DNA of 64,000 bases from Burkholderiales bacterium (GTDB lineage Bacteria > Pseudomonadota > Gammaproteobacteria > Burkholderiales > SG8-41). The notes under the pieces are model-generated. The model searched no databases, was not told the origin of the DNA, and saw nothing but the letters and a program-made list of their open reading frames with translations. Shown piece by piece: positions 25,963-34,229 of this stretch. The translations under genes were made by a program, and so were the position numbers. The stretch spans positions 178,983 through 242,982 of the forward strand of contig JAUXYA010000029.1 in the NCBI GenBank assembly GCA_030684405.1. Direction: 5' to 3'. Positions within the stretch are counted from its first letter, which is position 1, and each line of letters opens with the position of its first letter.

Positions 25963-27684
25963 TCAGGCCGCGATGCCCGGATTCCCGTCAACGCCGATGA
26001 TCCGCGGCCGGTTGAGCACCGGCGGCTTGATCACTTTCCTCGCGCGCAGGTAACGGGTTACGACATCCCATACCGGTTCGCCCGAGGCGCCTTCGGCGAC
26101 CGGCGCCCAGCTGGTCAGCTTGTAGCTGCGGCCGGCCTCGATTGCCTTGCCCTTCAGCCGCATGTCGCTGATGCGGCTGCCGATTTTCTGGGTCGGGTCG
26201 CAGGCATATTGCAGTCCGCCGACACGCACCATGTCGCCACCCTGCTGGAAGTACGGGTCGGGGTTGAACAGGTTGTCGCAGATGTCTTCCAGCAGGTTTT
26301 TCAGGTTCTCGCCGGTGATGTTGCTGCTGGTCACCTGCGGGTAGGTGATGGCCGTCATGCTCATGATGTCTTCGGTGGTGATTGGCTCGCCGGGCAGGAT
26401 GGACGTGCCCCAGCGGAAACCCGGCGAGAACGCGATCTCCGCATCCTTCTCGGCCAGCAGCGCATCCAGTATCAGCTGGTCGAAGCTGCCGTTGAAATTG
26501 CCGCGGCGGAACAGCAGGCCCTCGCTGACCGCAAGTTTTTCGCCGAGCTTGGCTTCGTAGGGTGCGCGGTGCTTGCGGATGAGCGTGGTCATCTCCGCGT
26601 CAGCCGGGAGCAGCTTGGCGAAGACGGGCAGCAGGCGGTAACGCGAGGACTTGACGCCGCCACCGCGCACGTCGAGCTCAAGCACGCCGAGAAACTTGCC
26701 GTTGGAACCGGCGTTGGTGACCAGTGTTATGCCACCGCGGTTTTTGACCGGAACCGGCTGCGGCACCGCGTCGTGGGTGTGCCCACCAAGGATGGCATCG
26801 ATGCCGGAGACCCGCGATGCCAGCTTGATGTCGGTGTCCATGCCGTTGTGCGACAGCAGCACCACTGCCTGTGCGCCTTTCTTGCGCGCTTCGTCGACCA
26901 CGCGCTGCAGGCGTTCTTCCTGGATACCAAAGGTCCAGTCGGCGACCATGTGGCGCGGGTTGGCGATCGGCGTGTAGGGGAAAGCCTGACCGATGATCGC
27001 TACCGGCGCACCGTTGATCTCGCGCAGGGTGTAGGCGCGGAATACCGGGTCGTCGAAATCCGCGGTGCGGATGTTCTGGGCAAGGAATTCGATGCGGCCC
27101 TTGAAGTCCTTGTTGACGACTTCCTCCACGCGCTTCGCGCCATAGGTGAATTCCCAGTGCCCGGTCATGATGTCCACGCCCAGCAGCTTCGCGGCCTCGA
27201 CCATGTCCTGGCCCTTGCTCCACAGCGCAGTGGCAGAACCCTGCCAGGTGTCGCCGCCGTCGAGCAGCAGTGCCCCCGGGCGCTGGGCACGAACCTGCTT
27301 GACCAGCGTCGCGAGGTGAGCGAATCCGCCAACCTTGCCGTAGCTGCGGGCGGCCGCGACATAGTCGAGGTGGGTAAAGGCATGAGCTTCGCGGGTTCCG
27401 GGCTTGAGGCCGAAATATTTCAGCAGTGCTTCGCCGACAACGTGGGGCGGGCGGCCGCGGGCATCGGCAATGCCGATATTGACGTCGGGTTCGCGAAAAT
27501 AGACCGGCAGCAGTTGCGCGTGGCAATCGGTGATGTGCATCAGCGTGACGTTGGACTGCGCCTTGCCGAGGTCGTACAGCGTGCCGCTGGCTGCGGCGGC
27601 GAGCGCCGATCCGGCCGTAAGCGGCAGTCCCTGGGCAGCGGCGACCGCCATGATTTGCATGAATTCGCGGCGTGAAAGATGCAT
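25963..27684 (-). CDS. soxB: Thiosulfohydrolase SoxB
   Basis: A 573-residue periplasmic 5'-nucleotidase-family enzyme with a twin-arginine-like leader (SRREFMQIMAVAAAQGLPLTAG). The dimanganese site motifs are complete: TDCHAQL, DGGDTWQGS, GHWEF, LSHNGMDTD and GGHTHDA. SoxB hydrolyses sulfate from the SoxY cysteine-S-sulfonate, releasing sulfate in thiosulfate oxidation. It is last in soxYZAXB and is separated from soxX by a terminator-like hairpin. It converges on the O-ligase gene. Confidence 0.97.
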   Translation of the reverse strand: MHLSRREFMQIMAVAAAQGLPLTAGSALAAAASGTLYDLGKAQSNVTLMHITDCHAQLLPVYFREPDVNIGIADARGRPPHVVGEALLKYFGLKPGTREAHAFTHLDYVAAARSYGKVGGFAHLATLVKQVRAQRPGALLLDGGDTWQGSATALWSKGQDMVEAAKLLGVDIMTGHWEFTYGAKRVEEVVNKDFKGRIEFLAQNIRTADFDDPVFRAYTLREINGAPVAIIGQAFPYTPIANPRHMVADWTFGIQEERLQRVVDEARKKGAQAVVLLSHNGMDTDIKLASRVSGIDAILGGHTHDAVPQPVPVKNRGGITLVTNAGSNGKFLGVLELDVRGGGVKSSRYRLLPVFAKLLPADAEMTTLIRKHRAPYEAKLGEKLAVSEGLLFRRGNFNGSFDQLILDALLAEKDAEIAFSPGFRWGTSILPGEPITTEDIMSMTAITYPQVTSSNITGENLKNLLEDICDNLFNPDPYFQQGGDMVRVGGLQYACDPTQKIGSRISDMRLKGKAIEAGRSYKLTSWAPVAEGASGEPVWDVVTRYLRARKVIKPPVLNRPRIIGVDGNPGIAA

Positions 27685-27697
27685 GGTGCGGGCTCCG

Positions 27698-27727
27698 AAA
27701 AAAAGAGGCTTGGTCGCCCAAGCCTCT
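27698..27727 (-). terminator. Terminator-like hairpin between soxX and soxB
   Basis: Read on the minus strand, a perfect 10-bp stem (AGAGGCTTGG / CCAAGCCTCT) with a 4-base loop is followed by a run of seven T, about 13 bp before the soxB start. It is a full intrinsic-terminator design inside the operon and probably lowers soxB expression relative to soxYZAX, unless soxB has its own promoter. Confidence 0.85.
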
Positions 27728-27748
27728 GTCGTGTCGCGATAACGGCGC

Positions 27749-28384
27749 TTACTTGTTGATCGGGGACTGCGGATCGATCAGGTAAGCGACCAGGTGCGTG
27801 ATTTGTTCCGGTGTCAGGTGCTTCGTCGTGCCCAGTCGCGGCATGTTGGAGCACGGGAAATAGGCCCAGGCATTGTAGATTTTCTCGTAGGTGTACTTCA
27901 CCACGGCTTCGGAGTTGCCGCGCTGCTTGCCGTATCCGGTCAGCGAGGGCCCGACATTGCCGACATTGATTTCTCCGGGTGCCAGCGCATGGCAGTTCTG
28001 ACACAGGCCGCCGTTTTCCTTGCGGTTCTCGGTCTTGCCGTTGCGGATGCGGTCGCCCGCGCCGTCATGGGCCAACTGGTCGCCCACTTTCCAGTCGCCG
28101 TAGAGCTTGCCGGAGGCCGGATACTGGATCGATGCGCGTGCGAGCTTGACGATTTCCGCCGCCTCCGCCTGGGTCAGCTTGGCGTCGCCGATCTTGCTGC
28201 AGATTTGCTGCGAGCGGTCCTGGTCGAGCCGGCCCTTGTGCGCCGGCGAGAAGGCGAAGGCGTCATACACCATTTTTTCCGCCGCCTGGCGGGTGGTGGC
28301 TTCGTCGGGATAGCTGGCACATCCTGCGGCGATCGCGCCGGCTGCGGCGACGGCAACCCATTTGAGTATGCTGGTCTTTTTCAT
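27749..28384 (-). CDS. soxX: Sulfur oxidation c-type cytochrome SoxX
   Basis: A 211-residue secreted monohaem cytochrome with CQNCH haem attachment and a distal Met in SNMPRLG. SoxX partners SoxA to attach thiosulfate to SoxY. The protein is longer than the usual 120-150 residues because of about 90 extra residues before the haem domain. The leader ends in AIAAGC, which fits a lipobox, so it may be membrane-anchored. It is fourth in the operon, 16 bp after soxA. Confidence 0.93.
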   Translation of the reverse strand: MKKTSILKWVAVAAAGAIAAGCASYPDEATTRQAAEKMVYDAFAFSPAHKGRLDQDRSQQICSKIGDAKLTQAEAAEIVKLARASIQYPASGKLYGDWKVGDQLAHDGAGDRIRNGKTENRKENGGLCQNCHALAPGEINVGNVGPSLTGYGKQRGNSEAVVKYTYEKIYNAWAYFPCSNMPRLGTTKHLTPEQITHLVAYLIDPQSPINK

Positions 28385-28400
28385 TGTTCCTCCCCCCTCG

Positions 28401-29213
28401 TCAGCGTTTGAAGCCGGGCACCTGAATGACGGCGTCGTTGCCCTGGCGGTTGAGGTAAGTGGTCAGTGCGATCGAATAATCCGTCGCATACTTGAGATCC
28501 GGGAGGCGCATCTGCCAGACACAGTCGTTCAGGCGCCACTGCATGGTGCGCACGACGAAATGCGAACCGCGGTAGGCGGGCCAGGTCGAAGAGACTTCCT
28601 GGGCGCCGGCCTTGCTGGTCATGTGGATCAGGTCCTGCAGGCGGATGCGCTGGTTCGGCTCGCCATGGCACTGCACGCAGCCGAAATCGGTCTGCCCGCT
28701 GCGCCGGTAGAACAGGTATTCGCCGGCCTTGTACATGTCGTATTCTTTCTGGTGGCTGAGCCTGACATTGACCTTCATGCCGTTGGAACGCGAAGTGATG
28801 TACAGCGCCAGCGCCTCGATGTCCGAGCCCTTGCTGGCGGGTGCGCTGATCGCCTGCTTCATCAACTGGTCGCGGTCAAAGCCCTGCAGCCGCGTCATGC
28901 AGGTCAGCAGCCGGGTTTCGAGATCCTCGACACGGTCGGTGTCAGCAAAGTAGCGCGGCAGACGGGCTGCGGCGCCCACCAGCTTGCCGGGGCCCATGCC
29001 GAAATCGCACTGCTCCAGCGACACGTTCTTGGGGCCGCGTTTCTGATAGAACAGGGACTTGCCTTGGTCTACCCACAACTCCCCCGGATTGTCCTCCATC
29101 AGCATTTTACGGCCGACCGAGAGGTCACCCTGTGCCGTGGCCGACGCCGGTAGCGTCAGCGCGAGGCACAGAGAGACGCATGCGGTAAAGCGGATTCCGC
29201 GCACATTCACCAT
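28401..29213 (-). CDS. soxA: Sulfur oxidation c-type cytochrome SoxA (monohaem type)
   Basis: A 270-residue periplasmic cytochrome with a signal peptide (VSLCLALTLPASATA) and a single haem motif CVQCHG. Two N-terminal Cys (LEQCDFGMG and LLTCMTR) probably form the disulfide that replaces the first haem of dihaem SoxA. The C-terminal Cys in RLNDCVWQMR is the expected active-site ligand that carries the cysteine persulfide. With SoxX it couples thiosulfate to SoxYZ. A strong ribosome site (ggaggag) precedes the ATG at 29213. Confidence 0.94.
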   Translation of the reverse strand: MVNVRGIRFTACVSLCLALTLPASATAQGDLSVGRKMLMEDNPGELWVDQGKSLFYQKRGPKNVSLEQCDFGMGPGKLVGAAARLPRYFADTDRVEDLETRLLTCMTRLQGFDRDQLMKQAISAPASKGSDIEALALYITSRSNGMKVNVRLSHQKEYDMYKAGEYLFYRRSGQTDFGCVQCHGEPNQRIRLQDLIHMTSKAGAQEVSSTWPAYRGSHFVVRTMQWRLNDCVWQMRLPDLKYATDYSIALTTYLNRQGNDAVIQVPGFKR

Positions 29214-29267
29214 AATCTCCTCCTGCTTATTTGTATTTGTTTCGGGTAATGCGGGACGACCGGTTCG

Positions 29268-29585
29268 TCAGGAGCCGGCCACGACTGTCGCTTCGTCAGT
29301 ACGTTTATCGCCCTTGTTGTCAGTCCAGGTGACGGTGATCTTGTCGCCGATCTTGGCACCCTTTACGCGCACGCCCAGAAAGGGGTCCCGGGAAATGGCC
29401 TGGTTCCATTGCACGTCCATTACCGTCTTGCCGTTGTGCTGGACGATGACGCTCTGAATGAAATGCAGCGGAACCACGCCGGACGCCGTTTTGCGGGTGC
29501 CGGTTTCCATAGGGTGTCGCATCAGGATGCGCACGTCCGCAGTGTCGCCCTGCAGCGTGGCACGGATTCTCATCGGGTCAGCCAT
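29268..29585 (-). CDS. soxZ: Sulfur compound carrier chaperone subunit SoxZ
   Basis: A 105-residue protein of the SoxZ immunoglobulin-like fold (MADPMRIRATLQGDTADVRILMRHPMETG is too long to be anything but the family start; key block RHPMETGTRK). It has no own signal peptide and is exported with SoxY by piggy-back. SoxYZ is the carrier on which sulfur intermediates stay bound. It lies 39 bp after soxY. Confidence 0.95.
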   Translation of the reverse strand: MADPMRIRATLQGDTADVRILMRHPMETGTRKTASGVVPLHFIQSVIVQHNGKTVMDVQWNQAISRDPFLGVRVKGAKIGDKITVTWTDNKGDKRTDEATVVAGS

Positions 29586-29624
29586 TGCCGTCTCCTCTGT
29601 TTTTTTTCGATTGGTCGGGGTGTG

Positions 29625-30092
29625 TCAGCCGCAGCCGCCGACCGTGACTTTGACTTCCTTGACGGCGGTATAGAACTTTCCGTCGGCCTTGACGATCGCG
29701 CGCACGTCCGATGTCTGACCCATTTTCAGGCGCGTTGACACATAGCCTTCGCCGCCGCCGGAGAAATCAACACTGGCGGCCAAGGGGAACGGATTTTTTT
29801 CCGCGATGATGGCGATGCTCTGGGTGTTCGGAATCCGGCTGGTGACGGCCACGGGCACGATGGCGCCGTTCTCGGCGATGTCGGGCGCCGTGATCGTGAT
29901 GTCCTTGCTCTCGATCAGGGTGCTCGCACCCAGGTTCTTGATGACGTCGGCAGTCGCCTTGGACTCAAAGGCGTTCTTGTTCCAGGGGGCGGCCCAGGCG
30001 GCAGAGGGTTTGAGCAGGCCGGTAGCGGCGAGCGTGACCAGCGCGCCACTGCCGCCTGCCAATTTCAGAAATCCACGACGTAGATGCTTCAT
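29625..30092 (-). CDS. soxY: Sulfur carrier protein SoxY
   Basis: A 155-residue periplasmic protein with a Tat-like leader (RRGFLKLAGGSGALVTLAATG). It ends in the swinging-arm motif GGCG; the penultimate Cys154 binds thiosulfate-derived sulfur for processing by SoxAX and SoxB. It is first in soxYZAXB, with ribosome site aggaggag. No soxCD genes occur in the window. Confidence 0.96.
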   Translation of the reverse strand: MKHLRRGFLKLAGGSGALVTLAATGLLKPSAAWAAPWNKNAFESKATADVIKNLGASTLIESKDITITAPDIAENGAIVPVAVTSRIPNTQSIAIIAEKNPFPLAASVDFSGGGEGYVSTRLKMGQTSDVRAIVKADGKFYTAVKEVKVTVGGCG

Positions 30093-30332
30093 GACGACTC
30101 CTCCTGTTGCTGATTTTCGTAAAAAACCATGGCGCAGGTGCCGTTTCAGGAACTTGCGATTCGTGCCGGTCTGACCCCTTGCGCAAAGGAATATAAGCCG
30201 ACGCTTAAGTTTTATCGTAGCGAACGTGGTGGCGATTGTCCATCAACAATTTACGCATTTGCGGCATCAATTGGGCTATCGACCCGGCTTATGGATTCGG
30301 GGCATGTAGCGCGCTGCATGGCAGCAGGGCGA

Positions 30333-30845
30333 TCACTTCGGGGAGGAACGCGCCTTCGCCTTCCAGTCTCCGGATTTGCCACCGCGTTTTTCCTCCAGCC
30401 GCAGCATGTCCACGCACATGCCGCGGTCCACGGCCTTGCACATGTCGTAGATCGTCAGCAGCGCGACACTGGCCGCGGTCAGCGCTTCCATTTCGACGCC
30501 GGTGCGCCCGACGGTTTCCGCGGTGGCGACGCAGTTGACCGCATGTCGCCGGCGGTCGATCTCGAAACCCACTTCAACCCGGGTCAGCGCCAGCGGATGG
30601 CACAGCGGGATTAACGTAGAAGTCTGTTTCGCGGCCTGGATTCCGGCAATTCGGGCGATGCCGAGCACGTCGCCTTTTTTGGTGTCGCCCGACATGATCA
30701 GCCGCAAGGTCGCCGGCTGCATCACGATTCTCCCGTGCGCCTTCGCCACCCGTCGCGTTTCGGCCTTTTCCGCGACATCGACCATCCACGCCTGTCCGCG
30801 CCCGTCGAAGTGCGTGAGACCGCTTGTAAGAGATTGTTTTTTCAT
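30333..30845 (-). CDS. moaC: Cyclic pyranopterin monophosphate synthase MoaC
   Basis: A 170-residue cytoplasmic enzyme of molybdenum cofactor synthesis that forms cyclic pyranopterin monophosphate together with MoaA. Family blocks are complete: [39 protein letters not shown] and [23 protein letters not shown], with the catalytic Lys in the last. The length is slightly above the usual 160 because of a basic tail. It is divergent from the bepA-like gene with only 34 bp between start codons. The 240-bp gap to soxY holds no recognisable gene and probably the sox promoter. Confidence 0.95.
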   Translation of the reverse strand: MKKQSLTSGLTHFDGRGQAWMVDVAEKAETRRVAKAHGRIVMQPATLRLIMSGDTKKGDVLGIARIAGIQAAKQTSTLIPLCHPLALTRVEVGFEIDRRRHAVNCVATAETVGRTGVEMEALTAASVALLTIYDMCKAVDRGMCVDMLRLEEKRGGKSGDWKAKARSSPK

Positions 30846-30879
30846 TGGAACTCCGGCTGCGGCAAATTATCATAACACC

Positions 30880-32301
30880 ATGCTTCTACGACTGCTGCTG
30901 CTGCTGCTACTCGGATTCATGCCGCGCGTGCTGGCACAGGCACTGCCGGAACTCGGCGATGTATCCGCAAGCGCGATTTCCCCCGCCGACGAGTATCGGC
31001 TTGGGCAGGACATCATGCGGGAGATCCGCCGTGATCCTGCCTATTACGACGATCCCGAGGCCGCCGATTACGTCAACAGCCTCGGCAAGCGGCTGCTTGC
31101 GCGCAGCGACGCCTCGCGCCAGGAATTCGAGTTTTTCGTGGTGCGCGATCCGCAGATCAATGCCTTTGCGCTGCCCGGCGGATTCATCGGCATCCACACC
31201 GGGCTGATCCTGGCCGCGCAAAGCGAGTCCGAGGTGGCCGGGGTGGTGGCGCACGAAATCGCCCACGTGACCCAGCGCCACATTGCGCGCATGATCAACC
31301 AGCAGAACCAGAGCCAACTGATGTCGATCGCGGCACTGGCCATCGCGATACTCGCCGCGCGGTCGAATTCGCAGATTGGCGAGGCGGCCATGGCCTTTGG
31401 CCAGGCCGGCGTGATTCAGAGCCAACTTAACTTTTCGCGCGACAATGAGCGCGAGGCGGACCGGGTCGGCCTGCAACTGCTGGAAGGGGCCGGCTTCGAT
31501 CCGCGCGGGATGGCAATTTTCTTCGAGCGGCTGCAAAGGGCGACACGGATCTACGAGGGCGGCGCACCTTCCTACCTGCGTACCCACCCGTTGACTTTTG
31601 AGCGGATCGCGGACATCCAGAACCGCATCGAAAACCTGCCCTACCGTCAGGTGCCGGATACTCTCGATTTCCAATTGATCCGCGCCAAGCTGCGCGCCGA
31701 GTCCGATACGCCGCGGGAGGCCGTCGCGTTTTTCGAATCAAGTCTTGCGGAGCGCAAATTCCTGTCCGAAACCGCGAGTCGTTACGGCCTCGTGGCGAGC
31801 CTCCTGCGCACCCGCGATTTCGCACGGGCGCAGAAGGAGATGGAGGCCTTGCGCGGAACGGCCAGTCCCATCATAGAGAATCTGGCCTGCCGGCTGGCCG
31901 ATGCTGCGGGCCGGATAACCGACGCCGCGCGCTGCTATCAGGAAGCCCTGCGCGCCTATCCCGGCAGTCGGGCGCTGTTCTACGGCAAGACTGAACAGAT
32001 GTTGCAGGCTGGACAGGCGGATGCAGCCCTCAAGCTGGTTAGTGCACGTATTCAGACGCAGCCGGGCGATGCGCGGCTGTACCGCATCCAGGCGCAGGCC
32101 TATGCCGGCTTGGGCAACCGCCTGATGCAGCATCGTGCCCAAGGCGAGGCTTATTTCCGCAGTGGCCAGATCGGCGCCGCCATCGAGCAACTGCAAATTG
32201 CACTGAAGTCGGGTCAGGGAGATTTCTACCAGCTCTCTGCGACCGAGGCGCGTCTGCGCGAGATGCGCAAGATCCAGCTCGAGCAGGAGCGCAAGCGCTG
32301 A
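30880..32301 (+). CDS. bepA: M48-family periplasmic metalloprotease with TPR domain (BepA-like)
   Basis: A 473-residue exported protein with a Leu-rich signal peptide ending LAQA. The M48 catalytic domain has the zinc motif HEIAHVTQRH at 125-134 and the third ligand Glu in DNEREADRVGLQLL; the C-terminal half (about 290-470) is TPR-like. This is the BepA/YfgC arrangement, which degrades or folds outer-membrane proteins such as LptD. The frame extends upstream over the moaC promoter, but the ATG at 30880 fits the signal peptide. The kinase gene follows after 65 bp. Confidence 0.9.
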   Translation: MLLRLLLLLLLGFMPRVLAQALPELGDVSASAISPADEYRLGQDIMREIRRDPAYYDDPEAADYVNSLGKRLLARSDASRQEFEFFVVRDPQINAFALPGGFIGIHTGLILAAQSESEVAGVVAHEIAHVTQRHIARMINQQNQSQLMSIAALAIAILAARSNSQIGEAAMAFGQAGVIQSQLNFSRDNEREADRVGLQLLEGAGFDPRGMAIFFERLQRATRIYEGGAPSYLRTHPLTFERIADIQNRIENLPYRQVPDTLDFQLIRAKLRAESDTPREAVAFFESSLAERKFLSETASRYGLVASLLRTRDFARAQKEMEALRGTASPIIENLACRLADAAGRITDAARCYQEALRAYPGSRALFYGKTEQMLQAGQADAALKLVSARIQTQPGDARLYRIQAQAYAGLGNRLMQHRAQGEAYFRSGQIGAAIEQLQIALKSGQGDFYQLSATEARLREMRKIQLEQERKR

Positions 32302-32366
32302 TGGCTGGCCTGCGCGCAAATCCGGGCAGCGCGGCGGGCCTGCCGGTTTAGTGATACTTTCTCCTG

Positions 32367-33710
32367 ATGGGCACCGAAGCGGGCACGGGAACCGTTCCAT
32401 TTCCGCCGGAAACGCGGCGGATCGGCAAGTACGAAATCATCCGCGAGATTGGCCGCGGCGCCACCAGCGTCGTCTACAAGGCCTACGATCCCTTCCAGGA
32501 CCGCGAGGTCGCGCTTAAGGCTGTCTTTCCCGAGGCCCTGGGCGACGAGGAGCACGGGCGGCGTTACCGGAAGCTGTTTGTCACCGAGGCCTCCCTTGCT
32601 GGCAAACTGTCGCATCCCCACATTGTGGCGATCTACGACGCCGCAGCCGATGAGGATGCGAGCTATATCGTCATGGAATACGTCGATGGCTCGACGCTGG
32701 AGCCTTATTCCCGCGTCGATCACCTGTTTCCCATGCCGCAGGTGCTGGAAATCATCTACAAGTGCGCACGGGCGCTGGATTATGCGGCCCGCGAAGGTGT
32801 AATCCATCGCGACATCAAGCCGGCCAACATCCTGCTGTCCGGCGGATCGGACATCAAGATATCTGACTTCGGCGCCGCCCTGAATGCGGCCAGCGACTCG
32901 ACGCAGATCACCGGCGTGGGGTCGCCGGCCTATATGTCTCCGGAACAGGTCCGCGAACAGTCGCTGACGTACCAGACCGACATTTTTTCCCTGGGCGTGG
33001 TGTTTTACCAGCTGCTGACCGGCCGGCTGCCTTTCCTCGGCACCAACAACTACAGCATCATCTACCAGATCATCAATGTGGACCCGGCGCCGCCCAGCCG
33101 CTTCCGCAGCGAGGTGCCTGCGACGATCGACGCCATCGTCCTGCGCATGCTGCAGAAGAACACTGCCGACCGCTACCAGACCTGGGGCGACCTTGCAGGA
33201 GACCTGGTCGATGTGCTTGGCGGAGCGCGGGTCCGCGCGCGCGAAGGCATGCCCGAGGCGGAAAAGTTCGATACCCTGCGCAAGCTCGATTTTTTTCGCA
33301 CTTTCAGCGACGTCGAACTGTGGGAGGTGCTGCGGCTGGCGACCTGGCGGACGCTGACGGCCAAGGCCGTGCTGATCCAGGAAGGGGATATCGGCTCCTC
33401 CTTTTTCATCCTTGCCAGCGGGGAAGTCGAAGTGCGCAAGCAGGGCAGGCTGCTGAATACGCTGCGCAGCGGAGAATGTTTCGGAGAGATGGCCTACCTC
33501 GGCAAGCAGAAGTTCCAGCGCTCGGCGAGCGTCGTGGCGACGACCACGGTCGTGGCCATCGAAATCCGCGCGGAAACCTTGCCGCAGGCCTCCGAATTGT
33601 GTCGTCACCACTTCAACGGCGCTTTTCTCGAACTGTTGGTTGACAGGCTTGCGTCGGCCAATCTGCGCCTTTCACAGCTGCTCACCGAGAGGAATATCAG
33701 CGTTTTTTGA
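32367..33710 (+). CDS. Ser/Thr protein kinase fused to a cyclic-nucleotide-binding domain
   Basis: A 447-residue cytoplasmic protein. A Hanks kinase (about 20-285) has glycine loop GRGATS, Lys51, HRDIKPAN with Asp149, DFG at 167 and SPE. A C-terminal cNMP-binding domain (about 305-430) follows. Its phosphate-binding cassette GECFGEMAYLGKQKFQRSA keeps the ribose-binding Glu (about 374) and the phosphate-binding Arg (385), so cAMP or cGMP binding is plausible. The order is reversed relative to eukaryotic PKG. It lies just before the Tad locus, whose CpaF has an FHA domain, and could phosphorylate Tad components in response to cAMP from the cyclase at 14257. That link is inferred. Confidence 0.92.
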   Translation: MGTEAGTGTVPFPPETRRIGKYEIIREIGRGATSVVYKAYDPFQDREVALKAVFPEALGDEEHGRRYRKLFVTEASLAGKLSHPHIVAIYDAAADEDASYIVMEYVDGSTLEPYSRVDHLFPMPQVLEIIYKCARALDYAAREGVIHRDIKPANILLSGGSDIKISDFGAALNAASDSTQITGVGSPAYMSPEQVREQSLTYQTDIFSLGVVFYQLLTGRLPFLGTNNYSIIYQIINVDPAPPSRFRSEVPATIDAIVLRMLQKNTADRYQTWGDLAGDLVDVLGGARVRAREGMPEAEKFDTLRKLDFFRTFSDVELWEVLRLATWRTLTAKAVLIQEGDIGSSFFILASGEVEVRKQGRLLNTLRSGECFGEMAYLGKQKFQRSASVVATTTVVAIEIRAETLPQASELCRHHFNGAFLELLVDRLASANLRLSQLLTERNISVF

Positions 33711-33920
33711 TGTACCGACGCCTGCCGGCTTGAAAATCGCGTCGGCGGCTCATTTTTTCCCCTTGCGGAATTCTGCGGCTGTCTTTCACCGGGATTCTAT
33801 AGTCCCGCCGGGATATTTTCCGGAAGGTTGTGCTAGGATTCTGCGCACTGTTCCGGATTCGGAATGGACAGGGAAAACTGCGGAAACCGCTGCAGCACAA
33901 AAATTCACAAGGAGTCAGTC

Positions 33921-34199
33921 ATGAACTTCATCTCCAGGACGTCGGCACTCATCAAGCAACGCGGTCAGGGCATGACCGAGTACATCATCATCGTGGCGCT
34001 GATCGCCATCGCCGCCATCGGCGTCTACAGCTTCTTCGGGCAGACCGTCCGCCAGCAGACGGCCGGCATGGCGCAGGAACTCTCGGGCAAGAAGGCGACC
34101 AACGAGATCAAAGGCGCGCAGGACGCTGCGAAGGAAGCCTCCACCGATGCCACCAAGAAGAAGGGCATGGGTGACTACGAGAACACCGTAAGCAAGTAA
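33921..34199 (+). CDS. Small Flp-like pilin
   Basis: A 92-residue protein with a class III-type leader: a basic N-terminus, RGQG, then a hydrophobic helix MTEYIIIVALIAIAAIGVYS carrying the Glu-Tyr pair of Flp pilins, and a Lys/Ala-rich tail. The start at 33921 is set by aaggagtcagtc; upstream in-frame codons are not needed. Being first in the Tad locus with its own strong ribosome site fits a major pilin. About 210 bp upstream has no gene and probably holds the Tad promoter. Confidence 0.8.
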   Translation: MNFISRTSALIKQRGQGMTEYIIIVALIAIAAIGVYSFFGQTVRQQTAGMAQELSGKKATNEIKGAQDAAKEASTDATKKKGMGDYENTVSK

Positions 34200-34229
34200 G
34201 CGCTTTCGGCAGTTCGGTCGGGACAGGGG

